Source: Strigamia acuminata (Eukaryota > Arthropoda > Chilopoda > Geophilomorpha > Linotaeniidae). Taken from it: a stretch of DNA of 60,000 nt. The notes under the pieces were generated by a model. It worked only from the letters and a program-made list of their open reading frames with translations, made no database searches and had not been told where the DNA came from. The position numbers and the translations under genes were made by a program. Below are positions 36,172 through 47,115 of the stretch, one piece after another. The stretch's first letter is position 1, and the number at the start of each line of letters is the position of its first letter. The DNA is taken from positions 5,892,001-5,952,000 of the forward strand of contig OX442316.1 in the NCBI GenBank assembly GCA_949358305.1, written 5' to 3'.

Positions 36172-38112
36172 ATGTCCAAAATGCACGACGGCAAAGAAGA
36201 ATTGGTTGAAAAATCATTTTTTCAATTCCTGCAATCTCACATAAACGATGCAAATCTCAGGTAATTTAAAGAAAAACCAAAAAACTAAAAAAAATTTAAA
36301 ACAAATTTTTTCTTTTATATTTTCAGTGTAATCGATGAGATTTTATTCCCATATATCGTAAGTATTTTGGACGAAATAGCTTCGCAGAATTTTTCACAAG
36401 ATGCATTTGATGTGGACCATTTTACCGAAATGATGAGCGCTTATGTACCGAGATTTGTAGAAATAAATAGGTAAGCCTAATTCACGATGCCAGACCCAAT
36501 GATGGGCCCTTAGCGACAGGGCAGAGGCGGATTTATAGGTTCTCGCAGTTCTCGCAGGAATAAAGTAGGGCCCCATGTGGCAACAGACACAACAAACATT
36601 GTTCGATGTGAACAAATAAGAAAAAGGAGGTCGATTCATTTTGTCGCCGATTATTTCATTTTCTGGGTCTACTCGGACTCCTAACAGGATTGTTAATGCA
36701 AGAAAGCAATATTTCTGCTCAGTTTGCACTCACTGGGACACCCAAAGCAAAACAAAGTAAAAGAAATCAAATTAAAAAGCATTTAGTTGCGAAGAAATGA
36801 CCGGGGAGGAAATAATTGGCTGCGAGACCATAAAACCGCCTTTGATTAGAGGTCCATGTCCTTTTATACGCAAAACCAAGGCACCAATATAACAATATTA
36901 CACAAATAGCTCAATGTTTGGCAAGGCTGTGCACGAGATTTGTTTCCGAGGTGCTAACTTTATTCATTTTCTTGTTAGTGTTGACGTATCTCAATGGATG
37001 TTTGATCTGGCAATCACTTTATCAAAATGCAAAGATGGAGGTGAGTTTTATTTGTATTTATTAAAATTTTTAGTATTAATTTTTGAATTAATACAGGCAT
37101 TTTAGAGATGAATGATAAAGAAGACGAGGTTCTACCAAAACAAAACATTCATTGCACAACGGTGGCTGATGAGGATGACGATACAGAGTTCACGTGTGAA
37201 CCTGATTTTGACACGAGCAGCGAAAAAGATGACGAAGATGATCTACAAATCAATTTACTCCAAGAAATGTTCCCAACTGCGTGCATTGCGGAAGTGAGGC
37301 ACTGTTTAAGCATTGCTGATGGAAACACCGAAAAGGCGGCGCAATTAGTATTACATAGACAAGAAACTGGGGAAAGTCTGACGATGTCCAAACCTCTTCA
37401 AGTTAGTTTCAAATTGTACTAAATAAATACTTAATGATCAATATTTATTCAATTAGGCACAAAAATCAATTTTCAAAAAGGAACAAGACGATAATGAATT
37501 ACGTCAACATATCCTCTCAAGGTGAGATTAACGTTTGTTTCTCAACTATGTATTCACTCTCACCTTGTAAAATCAATTCAGGTATATGTACGTTGACCAA
37601 TCGGAAGATAAACGTGAACACAAACCGGTTGCTCCAAAATGGGTAAGTTTTTGAATCTGAAATTATGAAAAATTGGTCTTTTTTACACGAAAAATAAATT
37701 AAATTCCGTTTTTACACGATTTATTTTAAAAATTTGCCTTTTTAAAATTTTATTTAAATTTTAACGAAAAACTGTAATTTTTTTTACGAAATATTTATGG
37801 AATTCTCCTCGTTAAACGGTTTTTGTCTGTGTAAAAACAGAATTTGGTGTATTTTGTTTTGGCTTTATACAAAATGGACTTTACTCATTTTTTGTCTTTA
37901 AAACTGATCATCTGATAGGCTTACTAGTTTGTTTTAACGTATGTGACTATAATTTGGTATTGCAGGAACCGAAAAAACTCGTTCGTTATCGAAATAACCA
38001 AATTGTTAGTTTAAAAGGCGAAAAATATACCGAAGTTCACACAGCCGAGTCTGAAGAAGTGAAAAAATCCTACGTGACCATTAAACCAGCTCGGCAATAT
38101 CGGTTTCATTAA
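36172..38112 (+). CDS. CUEDC2: CUE domain-containing protein 2
   Basis: Seven exons, 290 aa: 36172-36260, 36327-36470, 36979-37040, 37097-37401, 37457-37521, 37582-37642, 37966-38112. The N-terminus [20 protein letters not shown] parallels human [20 protein letters not shown]. The CUE (ubiquitin-binding) core is [20 protein letters not shown] followed by an [13 protein letters not shown] helix. The C-terminus is highly conserved: [20 protein letters not shown], then [20 protein letters not shown] and a final KPARQYRFH. Length matches human (287). An acidic Asp/Glu-rich stretch precedes the CUE domain. Family knowledge: human CUEDC2 promotes ubiquitin-dependent turnover of steroid receptors and acts in IKK and anaphase-checkpoint control; the insect role is not established. 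Confidence 0.94.
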
Positions 38113-40737
38113 ATTCATCGCTTCTACAAGTCGCTGCATAATACTTTTTTAAACAGTCTACCCTTGTCTAAAACACATTTTTCGCAACATAATGATTAAT
38201 CTCATCTCAGTGTTTGATCTGTATGCATGTCTAAGGTATGTAGTGATATGGCATGTTGAATTGGTAGGTTTAAAACAGTTTATTCCCTCTGGAACACTTT
38301 TTCGTTGGTAACATTCAATGCCAACTACCGAAATGATCGTTTATTTTTATTTTGTGTATATAATTAAGAGAAAATGTATAAAATCTACAATCACCAATTG
38401 AAATATCCTCGATTGTGTTGTTTTTTGAGAACCCAGTGAAAAATACGTGTATAAAATACAAAGTGTTGTTTTTTTCTCTCAATGTTTATCTATATTCAAT
38501 GCAATTGTGTCTTAGATATGATCTGATGTTCCGAGTGAATTTTTGTGCATGAATCATTTGAAATGGTGGAAATGGGTTTTGAACATGCGTTTAGCTTGAT
38601 GTGCCATTTTTCTTAAAACTATTGACTTAGCTTTTTCTATGCTATTGTATTGATCTCTCAACATGCAATTTTTTTATTATTTTTATTTTGATACAAAGAT
38701 TTATTTATTCTCAGGCTGCTTTAGTTATTTACTGCTCTTCATTTGCAGCTGTTGTGGCTATGGGTCATATGGAAGGTGAATTTCATTAGATGTCGTTTAT
38801 TGTAGCGAAGCATTGCTGTAAATACATATATTTTATTGTTTAATTGTAGGCTATTAATCTATAGTTAGGTGAAATTACTTCATTTCTCATGTTGTCAAAG
38901 TATTGCAACTTGTATTAAGCAAATGCTTTCACTGGTGATTTTTTTTTTAGAATAAAATGTTTATGTTGTGGTTCAATGTGCAACTGAATGATTAAGTGAT
39001 TTTAGATATCAATTGAGTAATAATAATGTTAGAGTTATGCAAATCAGTTGATTTTTTGTGTAAATTATACATGTAACCTGAGCAACGATGAATAAACAGT
39101 AAGCTGGAATATGGCCGATATTCTGTGTGGATGTGAGTCATTTTGATAATATTATATGAGTATATGAGAAATACTTCTGTTTATATGTGATATGCAAACA
39201 ATAGAAGAAATTGAAATACAGTGTGCTACAAATTCTAACTTGTAAGCATGTAATGACAGTCAGGTTGTTTATTTTTAAAATTTAATTTCATCAGACTTGG
39301 GGCAATTATTTTTTACACACAAATAAGGTAAAGATAAAGAAAGGTAACAAATTTCACACTGATTTAACAGTTTGTTCTCAAGTTTCTTTTTTAGGATTTC
39401 TAATTATTTGGTGGTCCATGTGTTCGTTGGTGAGTGATTTCTTTTTTCTACTGCGTGTATTTTGCTCTTTATTTAATTGAATCTTGTTTCGTTTAAATGT
39501 TTAATTAAAAAAATTTTGAACACATACTCTTGACCTGCCATCTGTTAGTGTTAAATCTAACGGCGCTCGATGAAAGGATTTAGTGGTTGGCGCGATGGCG
39601 GGAAGACAAGCCGCGTGCTTTTTCCCGTTATCTGTCTAGATGTTATTTCTTTATCAGTGAAATTCTACTTTGGGGTATTTCTAAACACAATAGAAGGTAA
39701 GAAATTTTATTTTCTGGTCCAAACTATTACAGAAACTGTCTTCTCTTGGTTGAAAAAGTAGAAATAATAGTGCACATTGTATATAACTTATATCTCTAGA
39801 TTACACTACTCAAGTGTAAGTTTCATGTTCGCAATGATTTTCAAATTCTAATAAACTTGTTCATGGGAAATTAATGAAAAGAAAATAATGAATGATTGTT
39901 CAGGCTTTACTTACAAGTTAATTGAAAATAAACCGAAAAATGACCTTTTCACTGCCGTACACGCAGCGCCGTGAAGCCATTCTTATTGGACCAATAAAAA
40001 ACATCAAATCTTCGATGACTTTCATTTTAAAATGAAATAAACAAGATGCCATCTACAAAATCAGAGATTTCATTTTGTATGACAAAAACTACAGATTTTA
40101 ATCACTACAATTATCATTTTTTCAACAAAAAAATTAATAAAATTTAATACATGATATTATTTGTGACAAATTATTACCTTACAAGGTTTCAGTACTAAAT
40201 TTACCGGAACTTTAATCCTGACCTACAACAAAGGATGATTTAACCAATGGACAATGGCTTTATTGTTACTTTTCTGACATTAGTGTATCCCTTTTTATTT
40301 TACTTCCACCGTATTGCAATGAACTATAAAAACACACAACTGAAATAGTTTTGCTTGAACGAAGGTGAATATATGAATACATTGATGTTTAATCCGTTTC
40401 AATTTCTATTTTCCAGGTGTTTTTTTTTCTCCCGAAGACCCAAGAAACTACAGAAAGATTGGATTACTTTGCATGTGAATAGAGAGCATTTTATTTTTTA
40501 ATTTATAATTAACAATTCAAACGTCTGCTTAATAATCATAACTAATTTAACAAAACACTGTCCATTAATTCCCAAAAGATCTAGCCCCGATCGACCTGTT
40601 AACGACCAACGAGCATCATTCTGTCAAGACAGAATAATAATAATTTGGTTGCCGTGTTGTTTCTTGCTGTACTTTTTTTCCTTTAGCTTCTGGTTTATTT
40701 CACTTTTTGTTGCATTTGTAGGAGAAAATGAAAAAAT

Positions 40738-40812
40738 TGTTCGTGAACGCGTTCACTTTTTAAAGTGAACGAAAAATGAAAACATCGTTCACTTTTAATG
40801 GTGAACGTGAAG
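40738..40812. repeat. Cluster of GTTCAC/GTGAAC palindromic motifs
   Basis: GTTCGTGAACGCGTTCAC, then TTTTTAAAGTGAACG, and GTTCACTTTTAATGGTGAAC. Four to five inverted occurrences of GTTCAC fall within 75 bp and can fold in several ways. Confidence 0.6.
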
Positions 40813-41164
40813 TTTGCAGCATGGATTTCTGATAATTAGGTATGAGGTTTAGAAAAATTACTTGTTAATTGTGTTCTTTTTGCATAGTTAAAGTAAAAAT
40901 TGAGCGCTGTTTATATTATAAACAATTAAAACAGAAATTATGAATACATGATATTTTAATTACGTAATTAACGCCAAAATAAAATTAAAAACCTGAATAT
41001 CTGTTGGTGTGGAATTAGAACAATTGCAACAGTGAATTCCAAAACTCAGTGTTAGGCGTTTTAGGTGTTTTTGTTTTATGGTCGTTTCAGGCCTGTTTAG
41101 GAACGTCAAAACGAAATTTTTTTTTGTCCTCGTTTTAGAAATTTTGTTTTTTGAAATGCTGACC

Positions 41165-41238
41165 GGTTGGACACTAGTCTGTCAAAAGTGTGACCGGTCA
41201 GTGGACCGGTCACACTTTTGCCAGATAAGTGTCCAACC
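41165..41238. repeat. Near-perfect 34-bp inverted repeat (foldback)
   Basis: The left arm starts GGTTGGACACTAGTCTGTCA and ends AAAAGTGTGACCGGT. The right arm ACCGGTCACACTTTTGCCAG continues ATAAGTGTCCAACC. About 31 of 34 positions pair, with a ~6-bp loop. It resembles a foldback transposon fragment or a small-RNA hairpin. Confidence 0.75.
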
Positions 41239-41408
41239 ATGGCTGTCACCAAGCAAATTTCTACTATTTGAAAGATTAAAGTAGTTGATTGCTTAGCTAA
41301 AACTACACTTATTATGTTACAAGCTTCAGAAAATGACGCCGAAGATGAGGAAATTTTAGACACTTATGAATGGGTGACAATACAAATATAATTTAATGAA
41401 AAAAAGCA

Positions 41409-41545
41409 CATGCCGAATTTGTTTACCACATTCGCCGAATTTGTTTGTTAAATTCGGCGAATTTGTTGCCCACATTCGCCGATGTCATGTTTGACCAACG
41501 ATTGCGAATGTCACGTTTTTCAAACGTATGCCAATGTCACGTTGA
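41409..41545. repeat. Repeated ATTCGCCGAATTTGTT motifs
   Basis: CGAATTTGTT occurs three times with CATTCGCCGA palindromic cores (AAATTCGGCGAATTT at 41451-41465). It is followed by (C)AATGTCACGTT repeats at 41500-41545. Confidence 0.55.
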
Positions 41546-41843
41546 ATTCATTTTTTGATTATTTTTATATTTTTTACATGTGGACGGAAAATAGCTAGGT
41601 TTTCAACAATCGCGCCAAAATCCAAGCGCCATCAATTTTTTTTAACAATAACACGTGTTGACAAAAATAAATTAAGTTTTTTAAAACTTCGAATATTTTG
41701 TAACAAATAAATAAATATATATTTCCAAAAACATGTTTATAAAAATTTTTCTTATCTGTAGTAGTACAAACAAGGATTGAAATCAAACGATGGCAGCCCT
41801 AACACCCAAATCGTGTCTCCTAACACGTGTTTTAATTCACGTT

Positions 41844-41926
41844 CTCGTTTCAGCCGTGTTAGCGCCACAGACACGGAATTTTTCCGGATGTGACGTCATA
41901 ACCGCTAACACGACACGGCTGAAACG
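41844..41926. repeat. Inverted repeat around a TGACGTCA site
   Basis: The left arm CTCGTTTCAGCCGTGTTAGCG pairs with CGCTAACACGACACGGCTGAAACG on the right. The spacer contains TGACGTCA at 41891-41898. AACGGCTGA is duplicated at the right end. Confidence 0.55.
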
Positions 41927-42061
41927 GCTGAAACGGGAGTTTTGGAATGCACCTAGTCTTTTTGTTCCATTAGGGGAAACTCGTGGAGCAGAGAGCGGTG
42001 TTGGTAGTACAGAAAATGTTTTGCATCTTTTTCAAGCTGCGCCCGGGTTTAACTTTATGTA

Positions 42062-42370
42062 CCGTAAATGGCTCGAAAAGATTGCGGGTGTTCTATTGAG
42101 AAAACCTAAATTTTCTCTACAATTTTTTTTAAAAGTTGTTTTGATCAATTTATACATTTATTTTAGTTGTTTGGATCAATTTATACATTTATTTTAGTTG
42201 TTTTGATCAATTTATACATTTATTTTAGTTGTTTTGATCAATTTAGATATTGAACTTAATGATTTTGATAAATTTACATATATAATTCAGTCGTTTTGGT
42301 CAGTTTGTACCCGCGTTGTTACGGAAACCGCGTTGAATGCGCAGCCCACGTTCTAATTCAGCATTTATGG
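42062..42370. mobile_element. MITE-like element with internal 31-bp minisatellite, copy 2 (inverted)
   Basis: The ends CCGTAAATGGC and GCATTTATGG are inverted and flanked by TA on both sides (TACCG ... ATGGTA), which suits a Tc1/mariner-type TA target. Near the ends are GCGGGTGTTCTATTGAGAAA and, inverted, GAACGTGGG...ATTCAACGCGG, the same subterminal sequences as in the copy at 2903-3439. About four to six 31-bp units containing TTTATACATTTATTTTAG lie inside. No coding capacity. Confidence 0.6.
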
Positions 42371-43074
42371 TAAATAATAATTGAATGACCTGCACCTATA
42401 CTGGTGATGAATGCACCATCTCGTCTTTGTCATTCAATGCCATGTGCCAGTGGAATTCTGAATTTTGGTGCAAATATTAAACGGAAAAGCTATTTCCAAC
42501 GATATTTTCAAAATGATTACAGAAATCGGTGGAAATAGCCTCGGCCAATATTAAATTATTACAGCCTAAAACTAATTTCACTGGCAGACAGACATTCTCA
42601 GAGCAAACGTCCGCATGCATTTGATTCTTAGAAAACAATATTGATACATAAAAATGAAGTGGTATAAACAATTGACTGCCCATAACACGATGACATGTTT
42701 TTGCTGTTAGGGCGTTAATCGAATTGATTCGCGAATCATACGCCATCAAGAAGTGACGTCATTATTGATACGAAATGAAGGTTTTAATTACACTTTTGTT
42801 ACCTAAAGAAATGTTTTTGATCATGTAACGAACAAATAACCCATTATCATTATACATGTTCAATCGTTCAGGTGTTTCTTGTTTTCTATTAGCAACTGAA
42901 TTAATAAAAAAAAAATTAAAAAGTAGAAAATTTTACAAAAGAACATGACTCTGTTTTCGTTTACGAAAACAAGAATTAATCAAAATTAAACCCATTTATC
43001 TACGTGGTATTTTTCATTTGTTAAATATATTTATTCACTGTTTATAAGTGCAATTGTGACAACTTCTACCAAGC

Positions 43075-43147
43075 GCCCGGCTAGCTCAGTCGGTAGAGCA
43101 CGAGACTCTTAATCTCGGGGTCGTGGGTTCGAGCCCCACGTTGGGCG
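43075..43147 (+). tRNA. tRNA-Lys (anticodon CUU), copy 1
   Basis: Cloverleaf by eye: acceptor GCCCGGC/GUUGGGC, D-loop AGCTCAGTCGGTAGAGC (A-box), anticodon stem-loop GAGAC-TCTTAAT-CTC with CTT, T-arm GTGGGTTCGAGCCCCAC (B-box GGTTCGAGCC), discriminator G. No intron. A T-run terminator follows (ATTTTTTTTT at 43152 onward). Confidence 0.95.
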
Positions 43148-43254
43148 ATGAAATTTTTTTTTCCTTTTTTCTCTGTAAATACTTTTTTTTACGCTTTACA
43201 CATTTTCATGACCGCGTGAGAATACCAAGAAAACAAAGGAGACGATTTTTAAGC

Positions 43255-43327
43255 GCCTGGCTAGCTCAGTCGGTAGAGCACGAGACTCTTAATCTCGGGG
43301 TCGTGGGTTCGAGCCCCACGTTGGGCG
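43255..43327 (+). tRNA. tRNA-Lys (anticodon CUU), copy 2
   Basis: Identical to copy 1 except GCCTGGC in the acceptor arm (C to T at position 4, giving a U-G pair). A T-run terminator lies downstream from about 43337. Confidence 0.95.
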
Positions 43328-43409
43328 GTCAATTATTTTTTCTTTTTTTTTTTCACATTATCATGACCGCGCGGGAATGCCAAGAAAACAAAGGAAACGA
43401 TTCCTAAGC

Positions 43410-43482
43410 GCCTGGCTAGCTCAGTCGGTAGAGCACGAGACTCTTAATCTCGGGGTCGTGGGTTCGAGCCCCACGTTGGGCG
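43410..43482 (+). tRNA. tRNA-Lys (anticodon CUU), copy 3
   Basis: Same sequence as copy 2, 155 bp further on. The ~70 bp upstream of copies 2 and 3 (CATGACCGCG...GGAATGCCAAGAAAACAAAGG) is shared, so these two arose by tandem duplication of a longer unit. A T-run terminator follows. Confidence 0.95.
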
Positions 43483-43717
43483 ATTAGTTTTTTTTTCTAA
43501 ATTTTTATTTTTTATTTTTTACGTTTTATTAATTTTTTTTTGCATGGAAATACCACAAGGTGAAACCGGCTCGCTTAATCTTGCAATGTATTGAACTAAC
43601 AGCACATAAAAACTCAAATTATTCTTTAATTATCGTTTAAAACAATTAATTTCAGGGCCTACAAAATTGTACATTTGTAATTGCTAAATTACAAACGGCG
43701 AAATGAAACTGTTACAT

Positions 43718-45763
43718 TTATTTATCAGCAATTGATGTTGATATTAACGACTTTAAGTATTGAACTTTTTTCAGTGTTGTGTTGGCCGTAACAAATTCCG
43801 AGTATGGTACCTGCAAAACACGATAAATTATTATAAATATAAAACGAATTTTCATGGTTTAATTTACCTCAATAACTGTGTAGTTAAGTTTGCCCAGTAA
43901 TTTGTTAGATAAAACATTTCCTCCCGTTAGTTCTTGCGCATTGATCAAATAATCTTTGAAATGTCGCACCAACAACGCCACTCTGAATAGAAATAACTAA
44001 ATCAATTTTTACTATTATTTCTTAAGCGATTACGCTACTTGAAAACTCCTTGCGGTAAAGCGCTATTTGTATCTAAAATCGCCTGACGATCCGCAAGTGG
44101 CAACGGTTTTCCTTTCGAATCCACAATAAATTCCGCTTCTGTCAATAAATGTAGTTTAAATTTTAAAAAAATAATAATTTATTTTTAGTTTAAATTACCA
44201 ATGGGGATGCAGTCTAACACTAGTTTATTGCACCTCATGAACCTATCGGTGGGCACGAAATTCGCTAGCAAACTCAACACTGCAGAATTGTTTTCCGTAA
44301 CTTCTTTCGTTTTGACCACCTGCAGATCATTTATCGTAGTCAGTGGATGTTTATAATTCGGGTGTTCGAATTTAGAAAAACTCCGGACGATTGCTAATTT
44401 GATTTTGGCATTCGAACCTGCAAAAAAAAAAATAGTAATAATAATTAAAAATTAATTAATTTAATTATTAATATATTTTACTCGTTATTTGTTTGCTAAA
44501 TTCCGGTTTCAAAACGGAAACTAAATGGATCGGTTTCGCCTTGTTTTTAATAACTAATGAATATACAATATCGAGCCACACTTCGGGCACCGTGATGCTC
44601 TTTTCGGTCAACTTGTTCGATATTTTATCGAAAATGGAGCCGTCGTTTGGCGAGTAATCCAAATTGGCCGCGGTAATCAAATACGACGTTAAATGTTGAG
44701 GCTGACATCGCTCCATGTTTTTCACGATCCATTCGGATAAACACTCCATTAACTCTATTAAAAAAGAGAAAATCGAAACATTTTATTTAAAAAAAATCCA
44801 ATTTATTTATTTCATATATTTTAGACCTGCGTGTTTCCATCTAATTTGTCCGAGGTTGGTTAAAATTGCGCCGATTACGGACGCCTTCTCCACCTGACCA
44901 ATCTCAGAGACCAAATCGGCCGACAAACGTCCGAGCAAAACAAGGTCCGGAAACTTCAACGTATTCATCGCGCACAGAACACTCGTGGCCTGTTTAACAG
45001 TCAGCTTCTCCTTGTGTTTTATCAGGTAAAACGCCATCGACCTGAGCAGCGGCACCGGCCGGTGTTTTATCTCCGCCAAACTCGCGAATAATTTGCTGAT
45101 GTCGTCCGATCCGGACGTTTCCATCAACTCGATCGCTCGATTCTCCAATTTGGCGATAAATTCCTTGCTGAAATTAGACATAAGAGAGAACAAGGCGGCC
45201 GCTTCTTTCAGTGTTTCGATCTCCACCCATCGTCTTTCGATGATTTCAACCACATTTTTCACAACGTCGCACTCCAAATGACTTCTCTGTTGGTTCAGGT
45301 GAAATCGGAGGACGAAAATTAATTGTTTGTAACTCATTTTCCTCATCCTCCAAATGACTTCGGTCTGTAATGATTGAACGACGTAAAAATTAGGCGGTAA
45401 ATTCATGGATAATACGGTGTTGAGGCTGCTTAATAACACGGAGGTGCTGTATTTCGGGCAGTCGTTGCCGACGACGTCGCATAGTATTTTAAAACCGTCG
45501 TTTTGTTTGATCGTGTTCATGTCGTGGAGTTTCAAGTCGTTCAGGGTGTATACGGCTTCGAGTGGCTCGGTTTCGTTGCTTTTAAATTTTTTCGCAAAGG
45601 ATTCCAAGATTTTGTCCGGTATTTCGTATTCTGTCGGTTTGGTGGAAACTTCATTGGTCTGTTGTTTTTTCTGGGTACTTAGTAAACAGTTCCGGTAAAT
45701 CCTGCAAATGCTGTTCGAATAATAAGAAATGCGTCTTGAATTATGCAGGATTAGAGCGGCCAT
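43718..45763 (-). CDS. TBRG4: FAST kinase domain-containing protein, FASTKD4/TBRG4-like, mitochondrial
   Basis: Six exons, 578 aa: 44827-45763, 44482-44754, 44199-44417, 44039-44138, 43868-43982, 43718-43810. The N-terminus (MAALILHNSRRISYYSNSIC) is Arg/Ser-rich, as in mitochondrial presequences. Most of the protein is a helical repeat solenoid (for example LSSLNTVLSMNLPPNF and ATSVLCAMNTLKFPDLVLLG), the FAST_1/FAST_2 region. The final exons carry an RAP-like end: VPYSEFVTANTTLKKVQYLK followed by a short tail. Family knowledge: FASTK proteins bind mitochondrial transcripts and control their stability or processing; FASTKD4 stabilises several mt-mRNAs. Assignment to the FASTKD4 subgroup rests on the size and the RAP tail; another FASTKD member is possible. 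Confidence 0.82.
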
Positions 45764-46791
45764 TTTCGATTGCGATTGTATTTTGCGGGATATATTAAGG
45801 TTTTTTTGTTTATGTTTCGTTACGGGTGAAGAACTTGCATGAGAAATTGTTTAACACGCCAGTTTGGTAGATCTTTGGATGCGAGCATCCATCTTAGAGG
45901 AAACGGAAATACGCCATGAAAATAAATAGACTATAGCTGATAGCCGCAATACGGCTCCGTGCGTTAAATCCAAGGTTGAATTCCTAGTTTAGCACCAGAA
46001 GTAAATGATGCTTTAGCAAAATTGACCAAAAAGATTTATTTACGTCTTTATTTTTTGACATTTGTGACATCAATATTTATATTAACTTTAACAATATCAT
46101 CCCATCACAATAGATACCATTAGATAATTTAATAACGTTTAAATCAATAGTAGGTGAATGGTGCATTACACATTCTTGGTATGCATTTAAACGATGAATT
46201 TAAAATGTCGTTGCTTAGCAACTCTTTTGAGAATTTTGTATTTAAAGTTTTTATCATCAGGTGACGGCACGGAGGAAGTTGGAATTTTTTCTTGAATTTT
46301 CTGTGATTTTTGATTGGTTATTCAGATGAGGTTACGAGGCGTTTGCTATTTTGCATCTTTATTTTTTCGCTTAGATTTTTACCAGTTTTCATTCCGGCTT
46401 GGAGGCGAAGCGCACGGCGTTCGGAGGTGAGTTTATTTCAAATTTTACTCTTTTTAGCTTTAATTTACGTGGTTTTTAAATTCGTGTTTCATGGAATTAA
46501 TTATTAGACGTTTTGCCCTTCTATATTTTAGTTATTTGTACGGTTAATTATATTTTTGGATAGTGTTTTATATCGCTAAGGCGAGAGCATATTTAATTAG
46601 TTTTCTTTAGTCTTATTTAATTAATTCTCCTTAGTCTTATTTAATTAGTTTTCCTTAGTTTTATTTAATATTTTTTGAAAATTTAATGAAACTTTATTCT
46701 CGTTTCACGGTAATTTATTAATTTAGTGAAACTTTTTATTCGTTATTTTGGATTTCAGAAACCATAATTGAATTCCCGATGGAGTAGAGGA

Positions 46792-46868
46792 ATTTCAACG
46801 AGCGGTAGACACGAATCATTTCAACGAGCGGTGGATACGAATAATTGCAACGAGGGGTAGACACGAAT
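46792..46868. repeat. Three-copy ~27-bp tandem repeat
   Basis: Three consecutive copies of ATTTCAACGAGCGGTAGACA plus CGAAT, with single-base differences. Confidence 0.75.
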
Positions 46869-47065
46869 TTCCAATATTTTAGTTCCATAATTTGTGTTTC
46901 TACATTTTACTAATTACTATTTTTGTGTAATTGATTTTATTTTGGTGTAATTGATTTTATTTTTGCAATTTTTATGTATTTTTGTTATTTTTGTCAGTTT
47001 TGTTATTTTTATTTGATAATTTTTTTATTTCCTTTAGGGTAATAAAAATAAATTCTAACATCAAC

Positions 47066-47115
47066 GTCGGGAAAACATCGTGAAAACATCGTGAAAACAT
47101 CGTGAAAACATCGTG
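47066..47115. repeat. 11-bp tandem repeat (AACATCGTGAA)
   Basis: Four to five consecutive copies of AAAACATCGTG. Confidence 0.8.

Larger units (their letters stand above)
38113..43074. other. 5-kb gene-poor region: CUEDC2 3' flank, then repeats and foldbacks
   Basis: The first ~1 kb is probably CUEDC2 3' UTR; AATAAA-type signals occur near 38952 and 39090. From 40.7 to 42.4 kb there are several unrelated inverted or tandem structures, listed individually. No protein gene is recognised; frames such as 39570-39761 and 41790-42197 lack support. Confidence 0.5.

Noticed and set aside
41790-42197. Plus-strand 135-codon frame
   Set aside because: It crosses an inverted repeat and the MITE-like element, and its end is translated minisatellite.
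43123-43407. Plus-strand frame across the tRNA genes
   Set aside because: It is read through two tRNA-Lys genes and their terminators.
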